A DNA stretch of 64,000 bases from Legionella sp. (GCA_002786165.1 PEQK01000005.1:62001-126000); one strand, 5' to 3'; numbered from the stretch's first letter, positions 9,921 to 21,108 are shown. Numbers and translations are program-made. Notes: a model not told the origin generated them from the letters alone.

Positions 9921-10655
9921 ATGGCAGGTCATAGTAAGTGGGCCAATATTAAATTTCGCAAAGGATTGCAAGATGCCAAACGCGGAAAGGTGTTCACTAA
10001 ATTAATTCGAGAAATAACGGTTTCTGCCCGTATGGGTGGGCCGGATGAATCGAGTAATCCTCGATTAAGAGATGCGGTTGTAAAAGCCTTAAAAGCCAAT
10101 ATGAAACGTGACACCATTGATAATGCGGTGAAGCGGGGTGCCGGTGGCTTAGATGGCGCGAATATGATGGAAATGTCATATGAAGGTTATGCGCCTGGTG
10201 GTGTTGCGATTTTGGTCGATTGTTTGTCCGATAATAAAAATCGTACTGTGTCTGAAGTGCGTCATGCGTTTACCAAATTTGGTGGGAACTTAGGTACAGA
10301 TGGGTCTGTATCGTATCTTTTTGTGAAACAAGGTGAAATTTTATTGGCACCAACTGATAAAGCCGAAGTTGCGATGGATATCGCCATTGAAGCAGGTGCT
10401 GAAGATGTGCTGGAAGAAGATGGCCATACTGAAATCATCACTACGGTTGAAAGCTATCATCGGGTTCTAGCTGCGTTAGATACGGCAGGGTTTGAAGTTG
10501 ATCATTCTCATTTGACCCAACATGCTGAAACCTTGATTCCTCTTGATGCCGAAACTGCAGAACGTGTTGAAAAATTAATTGATATGCTTGAGGATTTGGA
10601 TGACGTACAATCCGTGTATTCAAATGCTGATTTTTTAGAGCGTGAGGAGGATTGA
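9921..10655 (+). CDS. yebC: YebC/PmpR-family translation or transcription factor
   Basis: The start at 9921 gives the canonical MAGHSKWANIKFRKG; an upstream start at 9864 adds 19 unlikely residues. A GAGGATC RBS lies about nine bases upstream. The 244 residues have the three-domain YebC layout, with RDTIDNAVKRGAG near residue 60 and acidic C-terminal blocks. Members bind DNA as regulators (PmpR) or assist ribosomes on difficult proline-containing sequences. It precedes ruvC by 25 bp, the usual context. Confidence 0.95.
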   Translation: MAGHSKWANIKFRKGLQDAKRGKVFTKLIREITVSARMGGPDESSNPRLRDAVVKALKANMKRDTIDNAVKRGAGGLDGANMMEMSYEGYAPGGVAILVDCLSDNKNRTVSEVRHAFTKFGGNLGTDGSVSYLFVKQGEILLAPTDKAEVAMDIAIEAGAEDVLEEDGHTEIITTVESYHRVLAALDTAGFEVDHSHLTQHAETLIPLDAETAERVEKLIDMLEDLDDVQSVYSNADFLEREED

Positions 10656-10680
10656 ACGCTTTTCCTCGAGGACTTGAGCT

Positions 10681-11157
10681 ATGACATTGATACTCGGTAT
10701 TGATCCAGGCTCAAGAGTCACTGGATATGGTTTGATTCGTGAACATAATCGTCAGTTGCATTATGTAGATAGCGGTTGTATCCGCACAGCAGAAGGTGAG
10801 TTAGCAGGTCGATTGTTGCAAATTTTTAATGGTATTTGCCTTTTGATGGAAAAATTTACCCCTACTGAGGTGGCCATCGAGCAAATTTTTATGCATAAAA
10901 ATGCCAGTTCGGCTTTGAAGCTTGGACATGCGCGCGGAGTGGCCATGGTTGCCTGTGCATCGCATCGAGTGCCGATAAGCGAATATTCGGCACGTGAAGT
11001 GAAGCAAAGTGTCGTTGGCTATGGCGCTGCTGAAAAAATACAGGTCAAACAAATGGTGGTGAACTTATTAAGATTGTCTGACACCCCCCAAACAGACGCG
11101 GCTGATGCCTTGGCCATCGCCATTTGTCATAGTCATATGCGGAGAATAATACGATGA
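10681..11157 (+). CDS. ruvC: Crossover junction endodeoxyribonuclease RuvC
   Basis: Holliday junction resolvase of the RNase H fold. Catalytic acids visible: Asp8 in LGIDPGS, Glu67 in AIEQIF, and Asp139 and Asp142 in [13 protein letters not shown]. The 158 residues are slightly short of E. coli RuvC (173), with the C-terminal tail trimmed. It overlaps ruvA by four bases (ATGA at 11154). Confidence 0.96.
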   Translation: MTLILGIDPGSRVTGYGLIREHNRQLHYVDSGCIRTAEGELAGRLLQIFNGICLLMEKFTPTEVAIEQIFMHKNASSALKLGHARGVAMVACASHRVPISEYSAREVKQSVVGYGAAEKIQVKQMVVNLLRLSDTPQTDAADALAIAICHSHMRRIIR

Positions 11158-11756
11158 TTGGTTGGCTAAGTGGTCATATTTTAGATAAACAACAACCCGG
11201 TAAAATTGTATTGGATGTGAATGGCGTAGGCTATGATCTGGAAACATCTTTGACCACGTTTTTTCAAATTGAATCCATAAAAACCGCGGTAGGGCTCCAT
11301 GTACATACCGTGGTGCGTGAAGATGCCTTATTATTATATGGATTTGCAGACCAAGAAGAACGAACTTTGTTTCGTGCCTTGATCAAAGTAAATGGTGTCG
11401 GCCCTAAGTTAGCGATTGCTATTTTATCCAGTATTTCTCCTGAAGATTTTATTCAATGTATTCATCAACAAAATACAGCGCTTTTGACCAAATTACCTGG
11501 AATTGGCAAAAAAACTGCTGAGCGTTTGGTGGTGGAAATGAAAGATAGTATTCAACAATTTTCGCGTCACATGTCATCGCATCCTCATCCAGTGGCACGT
11601 ATGTCGCAACAAGATGAAGCGATTTCAGCTTTAGAAGCGTTGGGATATAAACATCAAGAAGCCACAGCACTGGTTCATAAAATTGACGATGGTCAAAAAT
11701 CATCAGAGCAATTAATTCGTTTGGCTTTGCAATCTTTATCTCGTCAAGGAGTATAA
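11154..11756 (+). CDS. ruvA: Holliday junction DNA helicase subunit RuvA
   Basis: Binds the four-way junction and recruits RuvB. Start [10 protein letters not shown]; an N-terminal OB fold; two helix-hairpin-helix motifs ([13 protein letters not shown] and [17 protein letters not shown]); and a C-terminal three-helix RuvB-contact domain ([17 protein letters not shown]). 200 residues, normal length. The usual partner ruvB does not follow; a PAP2 phosphatase gene starts three bases after the stop, so ruvB must be elsewhere in the genome. Confidence 0.96.
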   Translation: MIGWLSGHILDKQQPGKIVLDVNGVGYDLETSLTTFFQIESIKTAVGLHVHTVVREDALLLYGFADQEERTLFRALIKVNGVGPKLAIAILSSISPEDFIQCIHQQNTALLTKLPGIGKKTAERLVVEMKDSIQQFSRHMSSHPHPVARMSQQDEAISALEALGYKHQEATALVHKIDDGQKSSEQLIRLALQSLSRQGV

Positions 11757-11759
11757 TTT

Positions 11760-12410
11760 ATGCCTTATGTGTCTCGTTGGTTGAAGATAGTTACGCATCC
11801 TGCTGTGATGCTGGCCTATTTTGTGGTGATTGTTTGGGCCTATCTTTTTGTGGATCAACCTTTGGCAACCCACATGCATGCGTTGGCATTGAAAACCCAT
11901 TATCCTATCTTGGTTTGGATCACGCAATTAGGCCGAACGATTCCTTATTTACTATTGTTGCCGTTGGTGGCATTGTTTTTTCGGTATGTGAAACGATCTA
12001 AAGACCTGGAGTTACGCCTCTGGTTTTTGTGGACTACGATTGCTATCACTTCCGGCATTTGTTTTTTCATCAAAATTGTTTTAGGCCGTGCTCGTCCAGA
12101 TTTGTTGTTTGATCAGCATGTCTTTGGATTCCATGGGTATAGCTTGGCGTCACTGTACCATTCGTTTCCTTCAGGACATACCAATTTTGTGACCACAGCG
12201 GTCTTGAGTTTGACCTTACTATTTCCTAAACAACGTTGGATTTTTTTGCTTTTGGGTGGGATGATTCTGGCGACTAGAATTCTCTTAACTTATCATTATT
12301 TGAGTGATGTTTTGGCAACTATGTTGTTAGTAATGTTAGAATACAAGCTGTTATTATACCTTGTGGCACGAGAATGCCCCTTATTTTGGGCTCGATTGAG
12401 GGTGATATGA
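11760..12410 (+). CDS. PAP2-family membrane phosphatase
   Basis: A 216-residue integral membrane protein with the three acid-phosphatase motifs: [10 protein letters not shown] (motif 1), SFPSGHT (motif 2) and [12 protein letters not shown] (motif 3, with catalytic His and Asp). About five to six membrane helices. Members remove phosphate from lipids, for example undecaprenyl diphosphate, phosphatidylglycerol phosphate or lipid A; the substrate cannot be told from sequence. It is in the ruvCA unit and overlaps lipA by four bases, so it is probably co-expressed with both. Confidence 0.87.
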   Translation: MPYVSRWLKIVTHPAVMLAYFVVIVWAYLFVDQPLATHMHALALKTHYPILVWITQLGRTIPYLLLLPLVALFFRYVKRSKDLELRLWFLWTTIAITSGICFFIKIVLGRARPDLLFDQHVFGFHGYSLASLYHSFPSGHTNFVTTAVLSLTLLFPKQRWIFLLLGGMILATRILLTYHYLSDVLATMLLVMLEYKLLLYLVARECPLFWARLRVI

Positions 12411-13390
12411 ATAAATTAGCAGCAATTCCGGTGGTGGTAGACAGTGGACAGAAATATAAAACGGCTCAAGGGTTTACGGCTATCAAAGATGGCATAAAAG
12501 CAGATGATCAGACAACAGAACGTTTGCCAAAACCAGATTGGTTACGTATCACCAGTCACACTACACCGGCTTATTTGGCAGTGAAAAAGCAAGTGGAAAC
12601 TCATCGCTTATCCACGGTATGTCAGGAAGCAAAATGTCCTAATATGGCTGAATGCTGGTCTCATGGTACTGCGACCATTATGCTTATGGGTGCTGTATGC
12701 ACACGCGCCTGTCGATTCTGTGCGGTGGATACTGGTAATCCCAAAGGCTGGTTGGATTTGGAGGAGCCTGAGAATACAGCCAAAACAGTTGCTTTGATGA
12801 ATTTAGATTATGTGGTGTTGACCTCAGTCAATCGGGATGATTTATCGGATGGTGGTGCTGCTCATTATGCGGCTGCAATTCGTGCCATCAAGCAGCGCTC
12901 TCCTAAAACCAAAGTTGAAGCCTTGACGCCAGATTTTCAAGGGGTTGAATCGAGCATTGCTATTCTTTTAGATAGTGGTGTTGATGTGTTTGCACAAAAC
13001 GTAGAAACAGTTCAGCGACTCACGCATCCGGTACGTGACAATCGGGCAGGATATCAGCAAACTTTAGATGTTTTGGCTTATGCAAAACAGTATCGTGCTG
13101 ATGTGTTGACCAAAACAAGCTTGATGTTGGGTTTGGGGGAAACCATGGAGGAGGTCGTACAGGCTATGGATGATATCCGTCAGCACAATGTGGATATTTT
13201 GACATTGGGCCAATATTTACAGCCAACCAAGCATCATTTACCTATTGAACGATATGTGACGCCTGAAGAATTTACAATGTTGCGTGATATTGGATTACAA
13301 AAAGGCTTTTTTGAGGTCGCATCTGGTCCCTTAGTTCGCTCGAGTTATCGCGCTGATCGTGTGTTTAAACGAGACAACCTGGGTCTTTAG
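12407..13390 (+). CDS. lipA: Lipoyl synthase
   Basis: Radical SAM enzyme that inserts two sulfurs into octanoyl groups on lipoyl domains. Visible: the auxiliary cluster cysteines in [12 protein letters not shown], the SAM cluster CTRACRFC, and the C-terminal RSSYRAD. The start at 12407 (MNKLAAIP) has GAGG four bases upstream and overlaps the upstream stop; an ATG at 12374 is less likely. 327 residues. Its product is needed by SucB, encoded 7 kb downstream. LipB is not adjacent. Confidence 0.96.
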   Translation: MNKLAAIPVVVDSGQKYKTAQGFTAIKDGIKADDQTTERLPKPDWLRITSHTTPAYLAVKKQVETHRLSTVCQEAKCPNMAECWSHGTATIMLMGAVCTRACRFCAVDTGNPKGWLDLEEPENTAKTVALMNLDYVVLTSVNRDDLSDGGAAHYAAAIRAIKQRSPKTKVEALTPDFQGVESSIAILLDSGVDVFAQNVETVQRLTHPVRDNRAGYQQTLDVLAYAKQYRADVLTKTSLMLGLGETMEEVVQAMDDIRQHNVDILTLGQYLQPTKHHLPIERYVTPEEFTMLRDIGLQKGFFEVASGPLVRSSYRADRVFKRDNLGL

Positions 13391-13455
13391 TTGGCATGTT
13401 TGTTAAATAGCATCACATGCATATGAAAAATTCAGATTGTAATGCGCGGAAGTCT

Positions 13456-13484
13456 TTAAGAGACTGTGTGGCCTATGTTATACT
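13456..13484 (+). promoter_or_regulatory. Putative promoter of the sdh-suc block
   Basis: TTAAGA (13456-13461) and TATACT (13479-13484) are 17 bp apart in the 185-bp gap between lipA and sdhC. The -10 is good and the -35 moderate. This is the only sizeable gap before the TCA-cycle genes. Confidence 0.45.
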
Positions 13485-13575
13485 TTTTTGGTTACAAATT
13501 TAGACAGCTCGTGGCTTATCTTCTTGTGATGTTCGTTTAATTTTATTGATGATTTAAATAAGGATGATGTGTAAA

Positions 13576-13950
13576 GTGAAACCCAAAAGACCCATAAATC
13601 TTGATTTAACCACGTTAGCATATCCACCCATGGCTATTGCTTCTATTTTACATCGCCTTTCAGGGATTTTACTGTTTATTCTCTTACCGTTTGTCTTTTA
13701 TGTGCTGAGTTTGTCTTTGCATTCTCAAGCGTCGTTCGATCACTTGCAATCGATGTTTTCTTGCTTTCTGCCTAAAATAACCCTTTGGGCATTTGGTTCC
13801 GCGTTGGCGTACCATTCTTTTGCGGGTATTCGACATATGATTGCCGATTTAGGATGGGGTGAGCAAGTACAAGTAGCTCGTTGGAGCGCTTATCTAGTGA
13901 TGGCACTAACTGTGTTGTCGATACTCTTTTTAGGAATGTTGATATGGTAA
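13576..13950 (+). CDS. sdhC: Succinate dehydrogenase cytochrome b556 subunit
   Basis: Membrane anchor of complex II that binds heme b and ubiquinone. Three membrane helices; the conserved N-terminal KPKRPINLDL and SILHRLSG (quinone-site Ser and Arg), and a heme-ligand region YHSFAGIRHMIADLG. The start is uncertain: GTG at 13576 gives the conserved N-terminus with AAGGA 11 bases upstream; ATGs at 13564 and 13567 overlap or touch that RBS. About 124 residues. It overlaps sdhD by seven bases. Confidence 0.92.
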   Translation: MKPKRPINLDLTTLAYPPMAIASILHRLSGILLFILLPFVFYVLSLSLHSQASFDHLQSMFSCFLPKITLWAFGSALAYHSFAGIRHMIADLGWGEQVQVARWSAYLVMALTVLSILFLGMLIW

Positions 13951-14306
13951 TGTCTATAACGAGTTTGACTGGAAATGGCTTGAAAGATTGGTTGATCCAG
14001 CGTGTATCAGCGGTTTATCTGTTGATATATCTTTTGTGTGTTTTAGGTTGTTTCGGCCTACACGCGCCGTTTACCTATGAGCAATGGTTCGATGTATTCC
14101 AATCACCGGTGGTTCAAGTTACTACGATATTAGCCTGTGTCATGATTTTGTTGCATGCTTGGATTGGTATTTGGACGGTGACAACTGATTATATTCATTG
14201 CACACTCATACGTTTATCTTTACAAGTCTTGGTGGCTATATTTTTGAGTGCCCAATTGATTTGGGGTGTCATGATGGTGAGCGGTAAAGTATTCTCTCTT
14301 ATTTAG
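13944..14306 (+). CDS. sdhD: Succinate dehydrogenase membrane anchor subunit
   Basis: Second membrane anchor of complex II. The start at 13944 has AGGA eight bases upstream and overlaps the end of sdhC; ATG 13950 is an alternative. Three hydrophobic helices; conserved WLIQRVSAVYLLIY and the heme-ligand segment LLHAWIGIWTVTTDYI. About 120 residues. Confidence 0.92.
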   Translation: MVMSITSLTGNGLKDWLIQRVSAVYLLIYLLCVLGCFGLHAPFTYEQWFDVFQSPVVQVTTILACVMILLHAWIGIWTVTTDYIHCTLIRLSLQVLVAIFLSAQLIWGVMMVSGKVFSLI

Positions 14307-14335
14307 AATTTTAGACCCACATTTGAGGACATAGA

Positions 14336-16105
14336 ATGGCGGTAGTTCGTAACAAATTTGATGCAGTAATTGTTGGTGCTGGTGGTGCGGGAATGCGTGC
14401 TGCATATCAGTTGGCCAAAACTGGCATGAAAGTGGCTTTGATCTCTAAAGTATTTCCGACTCGTTCACACACGGTGTCAGCGCAAGGCGGGATCACAGTT
14501 GCTTTGGGGAATTCGGCAGATGATGACTGGCGTTGGCATATGTACGATACAGTGAAAGGCGCTGATTATATTGGTGATCAAGACTGTATTGAATATCTTT
14601 GTAAAACGGGTCCTGATGCTGTTTATGAATTAGAGCATATGGGATTGCCTTTTTCACGTATGGACAATGGTAAAATTTATCAACGTCCTTTCGGTGGTCA
14701 ATCCAAAAATTTTGGTGGAGAGCAAGCAGCTCGCACCGCAGCTGCAGCAGATCGTACAGGGCATGCATTATTACATACGTTGTATCAGCAAAATATCAAA
14801 GCAAAAACTCATATTTTTAGTGAGTGGTTTGCATTGGATTTTGTGAAAGATGCCCAAAATCAAATCGCAGGTGTGACTGCTTTGTGCATTGAGACAGGTG
14901 AGGTTGTGTTTTTCCAATCTCGAGTATGCATTATGGCAACAGGTGGCGCAGGCCGAATTTATCAATCTACTACCAATGCATTTATCAACACGGGTGATGG
15001 TTTTGGTATGGCATTGCGGGCTGGTTTGCCGTTGCAAGATATGGAAATGTGGCAATTTCATCCTACAGGCATTGCAGGCGCAGGATCGTTGGTTACAGAA
15101 GGCTGTCGGGGTGAAGGCGGTTACTTGATCAATAAAGACGGGGAACGTTTCATGGAACGCTATGCTCCTCATGTCAAAGATCTGGCTTCACGCGATGTTG
15201 TAGCAAGAGCGATAGCTTTAGAGTTACGTGAAGGCAAAGGGTTTAATATTGATGGTGTTGATTGCGTTAAGTTAAAAATAGATCATTTGGGCGCTGATTT
15301 GATCAACAAACGTTTGCCAGGTATTCGTGAATTGTCTTTACAGTTTGCGGGTGTAGATCCTATCAAAGAACCGATTCCTGTTGTACCGACTTGCCATTAT
15401 ATCATGGGCGGTATTCCGACCAATGTGCATGGCCAAGCGATTGGTTTACATAAAGGCAAAGATATCGTTATTGATGGTCTGTATGCGGTAGGGGAGTGTG
15501 CTTGTGTATCTGTGCACGGTGCCAATCGATTAGGTGGTAATTCTTTATTAGACTTAGTCGTATTTGGTCGTGCAGCAGGGTTACATGTAGAACATCTCTG
15601 GCAATCCAATCAATTGCGCGACATGCCGGATGCCACAGAAGATGATATCGAAGCATCCTTAGCACGTTATCGACGTTGGCAAGACTCAAAAGACGGTGAG
15701 AATCCTTCCGTATTACGAGATGAAATGCAGCGTGTGATGCAAGAAGATTTTGGTGTGTTCCGAACTGGTGACGTGATGCAAAATGGCTTGAAGCGTTTGG
15801 ATGATATTCGTACACGTTTGGCACATGCTCGTTTAACCGATAAAAGTAATACGTTTAATACCGAACGTGTTTCTGCTCTAGAGTTAGATAATCTAATGGC
15901 CACCGCTTATTCTACTGCTGTTTCCGCTATGATGAGAACGGAAAGCCGAGGCGCACATTCTCGTGAAGATTTTCCAAAACGAGATGATAAAAAATGGATA
16001 GTCCATACAACGTATTTGATGGATTCCGATAAAACAGGCACTCGACCGGTGAATGTTTTACCCAAACATGTTCCGCCATTTGAACCCAAAGAGCGCGTGT
16101 ATTAA
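14336..16105 (+). CDS. sdhA: Succinate dehydrogenase flavoprotein subunit
   Basis: Oxidises succinate to fumarate with covalent FAD. Visible: the N-terminal FAD motif [13 protein letters not shown], the flavinylation site SHTVSAQGG, the substrate-site [22 protein letters not shown], the active-site Arg region [10 protein letters not shown], and a C-terminal [18 protein letters not shown]. 589 residues, full length. An AGGACATAGA RBS region precedes it, 29 bp after sdhD. Confidence 0.97.
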   Translation: MAVVRNKFDAVIVGAGGAGMRAAYQLAKTGMKVALISKVFPTRSHTVSAQGGITVALGNSADDDWRWHMYDTVKGADYIGDQDCIEYLCKTGPDAVYELEHMGLPFSRMDNGKIYQRPFGGQSKNFGGEQAARTAAAADRTGHALLHTLYQQNIKAKTHIFSEWFALDFVKDAQNQIAGVTALCIETGEVVFFQSRVCIMATGGAGRIYQSTTNAFINTGDGFGMALRAGLPLQDMEMWQFHPTGIAGAGSLVTEGCRGEGGYLINKDGERFMERYAPHVKDLASRDVVARAIALELREGKGFNIDGVDCVKLKIDHLGADLINKRLPGIRELSLQFAGVDPIKEPIPVVPTCHYIMGGIPTNVHGQAIGLHKGKDIVIDGLYAVGECACVSVHGANRLGGNSLLDLVVFGRAAGLHVEHLWQSNQLRDMPDATEDDIEASLARYRRWQDSKDGENPSVLRDEMQRVMQEDFGVFRTGDVMQNGLKRLDDIRTRLAHARLTDKSNTFNTERVSALELDNLMATAYSTAVSAMMRTESRGAHSREDFPKRDDKKWIVHTTYLMDSDKTGTRPVNVLPKHVPPFEPKERVY

Positions 16106-16121
16106 TTGAGGATAGAATAGT

Positions 16122-16844
16122 ATGGCTGATGTAAGATCACTGACCTTATCAATATATCGATATAACCCAGAAACGGATGATAAGCCTTATATGCGTGCAT
16201 ATGAGATCACAATTGCAGAGGGTAGTGACCCTATGTTATTGACCCTGCTTGAGCGCATCAAAGCGGAACAAGATCCTACCTTGTCGTTTCGACGTTCTTG
16301 CCGTGAAGGTGTCTGTGGTTCCGATGGTATGAATATCAATGGCACCAATGGGTTAGCATGCATTACCCATTATTCAACATTAAAAACGGATAAAATCGTC
16401 ATTCGGCCTTTACCTGGATTCCCAGTGATTCGTGATCTAGTGGTGGATATGAGTCAATTTTATCATCAATATGAACGTATCGAACCTTATTTACAAAATG
16501 ATAGCACCCCACCTGCAGCAGAGAGATTGCAGTCTCCCGAAGAGCGTTCAAAATTAGATGGTCTATATGAATGCATTCTTTGCGCCTGTTGCACCAGTTC
16601 TTGTCCATCTTTTTGGTGGAATCCTGAAAAATTTGTTGGTCCTGCTGGATTATTGCAAGCACGAAGATTTTTAGCAGATAGCCGCGATACGGCTACTGAT
16701 CATCGTTTGTCAAAATTACAAGATCCTTTTAGCGTATTTCGATGCAGAACGATTATGAATTGCGCAACTGTTTGCCCAAAAGGATTAAATCCTACAAAAG
16801 CAATTGGTGAAATTCGTCATCAAATGTTGACACAAGAGACATAA
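16122..16844 (+). CDS. sdhB: Succinate dehydrogenase iron-sulfur subunit
   Basis: Carries electrons from SdhA to the quinone site. The 2Fe-2S ligands are in SCREGVCGSDGMNINGTNGLAC, the 4Fe-4S set in CILCACCTSSCPS, and the 3Fe-4S set in CRTIMNCATVCPKGLNPTKA. 240 residues, full length. It starts 16 bp after sdhA and is followed by a 199-bp structured gap before sucA. Confidence 0.97.
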   Translation: MADVRSLTLSIYRYNPETDDKPYMRAYEITIAEGSDPMLLTLLERIKAEQDPTLSFRRSCREGVCGSDGMNINGTNGLACITHYSTLKTDKIVIRPLPGFPVIRDLVVDMSQFYHQYERIEPYLQNDSTPPAAERLQSPEERSKLDGLYECILCACCTSSCPSFWWNPEKFVGPAGLLQARRFLADSRDTATDHRLSKLQDPFSVFRCRTIMNCATVCPKGLNPTKAIGEIRHQMLTQET

Positions 16845-16884
16845 TTCGTATCATGCTGCTTTGGCTAATGGATTGCCAATGAAA

Positions 16885-16982
16885 CAGGACTGATGAAAAA
16901 CATCAAATAAAACCATTTTTATGGTGAATGAGCACGTTGTTGTTTCCAATAAAAATGCTCATGATGTTTTTTGTAAGTCCTG
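16885..16982 (+). promoter_or_regulatory. Structured segment upstream of sucA (possible RNA leader)
   Basis: CAGGACT (16885-16891) pairs with AGTCCTG (16976-16982); just inside, AAAAACATCA (16896-16905) can pair with the complementary TGATGTTTTTT near 16962; the centre holds a second hairpin, ATGAGCA (16928-16934) with TGCTCAT (16956-16962). Together this is a nested multi-stem fold of about 98 bases that ends about 60 bases before the sucA start. It may be an attenuator, a processing site or a cis-regulatory RNA. Confidence 0.45.
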
Positions 16983-17043
16983 TGATATCTAATTTTCTAG
17001 GACAATGAGTGGGATGCTTGTTTTCCTTTGGAGAAAAGAACAT

Positions 17044-19845
17044 ATGAGCTCTAGTACATTGCAACAACAATGGGCCACCTCTTATTTATCAGGCGGCAAC
17101 ATGGCTTATGTTGATGGCCTGTATGAAGATTATTTGGCGGATCCTTCTACAGTGCCTGCTGAATGGCAAGCCATTTTTAAAACCTTGCCGAGTGTATCTG
17201 AGCATTCAGAGCTGTCACATCGCGATATCCGTGAGTATTTTTTGCAATCAGCATTGCTGCCCAAACAAATTAATGGGACTACACCACCAAGCCAGCAAGC
17301 AGTCACAGATTTGATCCAAGCTTATCGTACATATGGTCATCACTTGGCTCATTTGGATCCATTAGAGATGGCTCCACGTCGATCTCATCCTACTTTAGAT
17401 ATGTCCAATTATCATTTTACCAGCACAGATCATAATCAAACATACAATGCTGGTCCTTATTTGGCACAACACCCTTTGTCTGTGTCCGATATTGAACGCT
17501 TGTTGAAATCAACATACTGCGGATCGATTGGGATCCAATATATGCACTTGACACATCAAGATGAAATTAATTGGATTCAACAAAAATTTGAATCAGCTCA
17601 TGGACGTCCACAGTTTCAGGCTGAGCAAAAAACCAAAATTCTTACTGATTTGATCGCTGCTGACGGATTAGAGCGTTATTTGGGAACTCGTTTTGTAGGT
17701 CAAAAACGTTTTTCTTTAGAGGGCGGTGATGCCCTGATCCCATTGATGAAAGAATTGATTCATCAAAGTTGTGCACATCATATTGATGAAGTGGTGATCG
17801 GTATGGCGCATCGTGGCCGTTTGAATGTGTTGATCAATGTTTTAGGTAAAACTCCTGATGCATTGTTTCAAGAATTCGAAGGCAAATACGATTCTAGTCG
17901 AACGGGCGATGTCAAATACCATCTTGGGTATTCTTCTGATTTGTCGACACAAGAAGATGCTGTGACGCATGTGGTATTAGCATTTAATCCTTCTCATTTA
18001 GAAATTATTGGTCCTGTTGTAGAAGGATCCTCGCGCTCACGTTTGCGACGATTGCATAATCTTCAACAAAAAGACAAAGTGATGCCAATCGTGATTCATG
18101 GTGACGCGGCTTTTGCTGGACAAGGCGTTGTGATGGAGACGTTCAATTTTTCTCAATCTCCAGGGTATTGTACTGGCGGTACGGTACATATCGTGATCAA
18201 TAATCAAATTGGATTTACCACAAGTAAGCCAGCAGATGCGCGATCAACCGATTATTGTACAGATGTGGCAAAAATGGTTGAAGCACCTATTTTACATGTG
18301 AATGGTGACGATCCTGAAGCTGTGGTGTTCGCGGTACAATTGGCATTTGAGTTTCGAATGAAGTTCAAACGCGATGTTGTTGTGGATTTGGTCTGTTATC
18401 GTCGTCATGGTCATAATGAAGCAGATGAGCCTTCTATCACTCAACCATTGATGTATCAAAAGATCAAGCAAATGAAACCACTGCGAGAACTTTATGCCGC
18501 ACAGTTGGTGCAAGAAAACATTGTGACTGAAGAACAAGTTCGTGCTTGGAACGATGCTTATCGTGATGCTTTAGATCATGGAACATCGGTTGTCTCTGGC
18601 ATACAAACTGATTATAAACGCCCACAAGCACCGGATTGGGCACCTTATTGTCATGCTAAATGGACCGATGAAGCGGATACATCGGTAGATATGAAAACCC
18701 TGCAACAATTGTCTAAACAATTATTACAATTACCTGAAGGTTTTCAAATTCACCCAGTTGTCAAACGCTTGTTAGACGAGCGTGAAAAAATGGGTACCGG
18801 AGAAATAGAGATGAATTGGGGATTTGCAGAAACGTTGGCTTATGCCACTATTCTGCAAGATGGCCATGAAGTACGTTTATCCGGGCAAGATTGTGGTCGA
18901 GGTACTTTTGCGCACCGGCATGCGGTATTGCATGATCAATCAACTGGTCAAACATTCACGCCATTAGAGCATCTTGCAAAAAATGACGTAGACTGTTTTT
19001 CTGTGATTGATTCGGTATTGTCTGAAGAGGCTGTATTGGCATTTGAGTATGGTTATGCGACCTATGATCCTAATTCTTTGGTATTGTGGGAAGCGCAATT
19101 TGGTGATTTTGCCAATGGTGCACAAGTGGTGATTGATCAGTTTATCAGCTCTGGTGAACAGAAATGGGGTAGATTATGCGGCTTGGTGATGCTATTGCCT
19201 CATGGCTATGAAGGTCAAGGTCCAGAGCATTCTTCTGCGCGGTTAGAGCGTTTCATGCAATTATGTGCACAACAAAATATCCAAGTATGCACACCCACCA
19301 CTCCGGCCCAAATATTTCATTTGTTACGTCGTCAAGTACTTCGTAAATTCCGTAAACCGCTGATTATCATGACACCAAAAAGTATTTTGCGTCACAAATT
19401 GGCCGTTTCAACATTAGAAGATTTGGCACAGGGTGGGTTCCAACCGGTGATTGCAGAAAAAGATACTTTAGATGCAGCCAAAGTAACTCGCGTGGTATTA
19501 TGTTGTGGAAAAGTTTATTATGACCTTTTGCAGAAACGGCGTGCCGATCAAATGGAACATGTTGCCATCATTCGTATTGAGCAGCTGTATCCTTTTCCAG
19601 AGCAAGCATTGATGAATGTGCTCAAGACGTACCCTAATGCAACCTCGTTGGTGTGGTGTCAAGAAGAACCACAAAATCAAGGCGTTTGGTTTTCATCACA
19701 GCATCATTTTGAAGCGTGTTTGCAACCGAATCAAAGCTTGGTTTACGCTGGGCGCGGATTTGCTGCTGCACCTGCAGGCGGCAGTGCAAAAACACATACA
19801 GAACAACAAGAAGCGTTGGTTAAACAGGCATTAACACAAGACTAG
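17044..19845 (+). CDS. sucA: 2-oxoglutarate dehydrogenase E1 component
   Basis: Thiamine-diphosphate enzyme that decarboxylates 2-oxoglutarate and passes succinyl to SucB. The start at 17044 has GGAG 10 bases upstream; an ORF start at 17005 adds 13 unlikely residues. Domains: an N-terminal SucB-binding arm ([25 protein letters not shown]), the ThDP domain with [24 protein letters not shown] (GDG-like metal site) and [11 protein letters not shown], then the transketolase pyrimidine domain ([15 protein letters not shown]) and C-terminal domain. 933 residues, normal. Confidence 0.97.
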   Translation: MSSSTLQQQWATSYLSGGNMAYVDGLYEDYLADPSTVPAEWQAIFKTLPSVSEHSELSHRDIREYFLQSALLPKQINGTTPPSQQAVTDLIQAYRTYGHHLAHLDPLEMAPRRSHPTLDMSNYHFTSTDHNQTYNAGPYLAQHPLSVSDIERLLKSTYCGSIGIQYMHLTHQDEINWIQQKFESAHGRPQFQAEQKTKILTDLIAADGLERYLGTRFVGQKRFSLEGGDALIPLMKELIHQSCAHHIDEVVIGMAHRGRLNVLINVLGKTPDALFQEFEGKYDSSRTGDVKYHLGYSSDLSTQEDAVTHVVLAFNPSHLEIIGPVVEGSSRSRLRRLHNLQQKDKVMPIVIHGDAAFAGQGVVMETFNFSQSPGYCTGGTVHIVINNQIGFTTSKPADARSTDYCTDVAKMVEAPILHVNGDDPEAVVFAVQLAFEFRMKFKRDVVVDLVCYRRHGHNEADEPSITQPLMYQKIKQMKPLRELYAAQLVQENIVTEEQVRAWNDAYRDALDHGTSVVSGIQTDYKRPQAPDWAPYCHAKWTDEADTSVDMKTLQQLSKQLLQLPEGFQIHPVVKRLLDEREKMGTGEIEMNWGFAETLAYATILQDGHEVRLSGQDCGRGTFAHRHAVLHDQSTGQTFTPLEHLAKNDVDCFSVIDSVLSEEAVLAFEYGYATYDPNSLVLWEAQFGDFANGAQVVIDQFISSGEQKWGRLCGLVMLLPHGYEGQGPEHSSARLERFMQLCAQQNIQVCTPTTPAQIFHLLRRQVLRKFRKPLIIMTPKSILRHKLAVSTLEDLAQGGFQPVIAEKDTLDAAKVTRVVLCCGKVYYDLLQKRRADQMEHVAIIRIEQLYPFPEQALMNVLKTYPNATSLVWCQEEPQNQGVWFSSQHHFEACLQPNQSLVYAGRGFAAAPAGGSAKTHTEQQEALVKQALTQD

Positions 19846-19853
19846 GAATCAAT

Positions 19854-21056
19854 ATGTCAATCGAATTGAAAGTACCGGCTTTACCAGAATCAGTGGCAGA
19901 TGCTACGATTGCCACCTGGCACAAAAAAGTGGGTGATGCGGTAAAACGTGATGAAAATATTGTCGATTTAGAAACCGACAAAGTTGTTTTAGAAGTACCA
20001 GCTACTGAAGATGGTGTATTGGTTGACATCAAGTTTCAAGCGGGTGACACAGTGACTTCTGGACAATTGTTGGCAATCATTGACACGTCTGGTCAAGGGG
20101 CTGTGGCTGTAGATACCAAACCCAATAAGTCATCTGAAGCAACAACCTCTGTTTCTGAAGAAAGTGCAACCAGCCCAGGCGTTCGACGTATGTTGGCTGA
20201 GCATGATATCAATCCTGTTCATATTCAAGGTTCAGGCAAAGATGGCCGTTTGACCAAAGAAGATGTAACGGGCTTCATCAGCAATAACCGTGATCAAAAA
20301 TCTTCTACGCCTGTTAAGACTGCCACGCCTGCTGCAACAACAGCTGCTGTAGGTGCTCGTGAAGAACGTCGTGTGCCTATGAGTCGTTTGCGGGCCAAAG
20401 TTGCTGAGCGATTATTGGAAGCACAGCATTCTGCAGCAATGCTTACCACCTTTAATGAAGTCAATCTTCAAGCGGTGATGGACTTACGTGCACAGTATAA
20501 AGATAGTTTTGAGAAAAAACATGGCATTAAATTAGGCTTTATGTCGTTTTTTACCAAAGCTGTTGTAGAATCTTTGAAACGTTTTCCGGTGGTTAATGCT
20601 TCAGTAGATGGTCAAGATATCGTTTATCATGGGTATTACGATATTGGGATTGCTGTGACCACAGATCGTGGTTTGGTTGTACCTGTCGTCAGAAATGCAG
20701 ACCAACTGAGTTTAGCCAATATTGAACGTAGCATATCCGAATCAGCAGGGCGTGCACGCAGTGGTAAATTGTCTCTAGAAGAATTGCAAGGCGGCACATT
20801 CACCATCACCAATGGTGGTGTATTTGGTTCTTTATTGTCTACTCCTATTATTAACCCACCACAAACGGGGATATTAGGCATGCACAAAATTCAAGAACGT
20901 CCAGTGGTAGAAAAAGGTCAAATCGTGATTCGGCCTATGATGTATGTTGCATTGTCTTATGATCATCGTTTGATCGATGGCAAAGACTCAGTACAATTTT
21001 TGGTGAGTGTCAAAGAGTTATTAGAAGACCCTTCTCGTTTATTACTGGATGTTTGA
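19854..21056 (+). CDS. sucB: Dihydrolipoyllysine succinyltransferase (2-oxoglutarate dehydrogenase E2)
   Basis: One N-terminal lipoyl domain with lipoyl-Lys in ETDKVVLEV (about residue 43), a Pro/Ala/Ser/Thr-rich linker, a peripheral E1/E3-binding domain ([15 protein letters not shown] at about residues 107-140), a second linker, and a catalytic domain ending in [15 protein letters not shown] (active-site His and Asp). 400 residues. It starts eight bases after sucA. E3 (lpd) is not in the window. Confidence 0.97.
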   Translation: MSIELKVPALPESVADATIATWHKKVGDAVKRDENIVDLETDKVVLEVPATEDGVLVDIKFQAGDTVTSGQLLAIIDTSGQGAVAVDTKPNKSSEATTSVSEESATSPGVRRMLAEHDINPVHIQGSGKDGRLTKEDVTGFISNNRDQKSSTPVKTATPAATTAAVGAREERRVPMSRLRAKVAERLLEAQHSAAMLTTFNEVNLQAVMDLRAQYKDSFEKKHGIKLGFMSFFTKAVVESLKRFPVVNASVDGQDIVYHGYYDIGIAVTTDRGLVVPVVRNADQLSLANIERSISESAGRARSGKLSLEELQGGTFTITNGGVFGSLLSTPIINPPQTGILGMHKIQERPVVEKGQIVIRPMMYVALSYDHRLIDGKDSVQFLVSVKELLEDPSRLLLDV

Positions 21057-21071
21057 TCCCGTTTTACAATC

Positions 21072-21108
21072 GGCTGCTTATAAAAATTCTGATTTTTAAT
21101 AAGCAGCC
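21072..21108 (+). promoter_or_regulatory. Strong hairpin between sucB and sucC
   Basis: GGCTGCTTAT (21072-21081) pairs with ATAAGCAGCC (21099-21108), and inside it AAAAAT (21082-21087) pairs with ATTTTT (21092-21097) around the loop TCTG, with a single bulged A at 21098. That is 16 base pairs. No T-tract follows and sucC starts 18 bp later, so it looks more like an mRNA-processing, stability or translation-control element than a terminator. Confidence 0.6.

Noticed and set aside
13391-13563. tRNA or small RNA gene in the lipA-sdhC gap
   Set aside because: No cloverleaf, no CCA end and no strong stem; only a promoter-like pair was visible.
14771-15172. Long open frames opposite sdhA and other core genes
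   Set aside because: They lie wholly inside strongly conserved genes on the other strand, have no RBS and translate to compositionally odd proteins; shadows.
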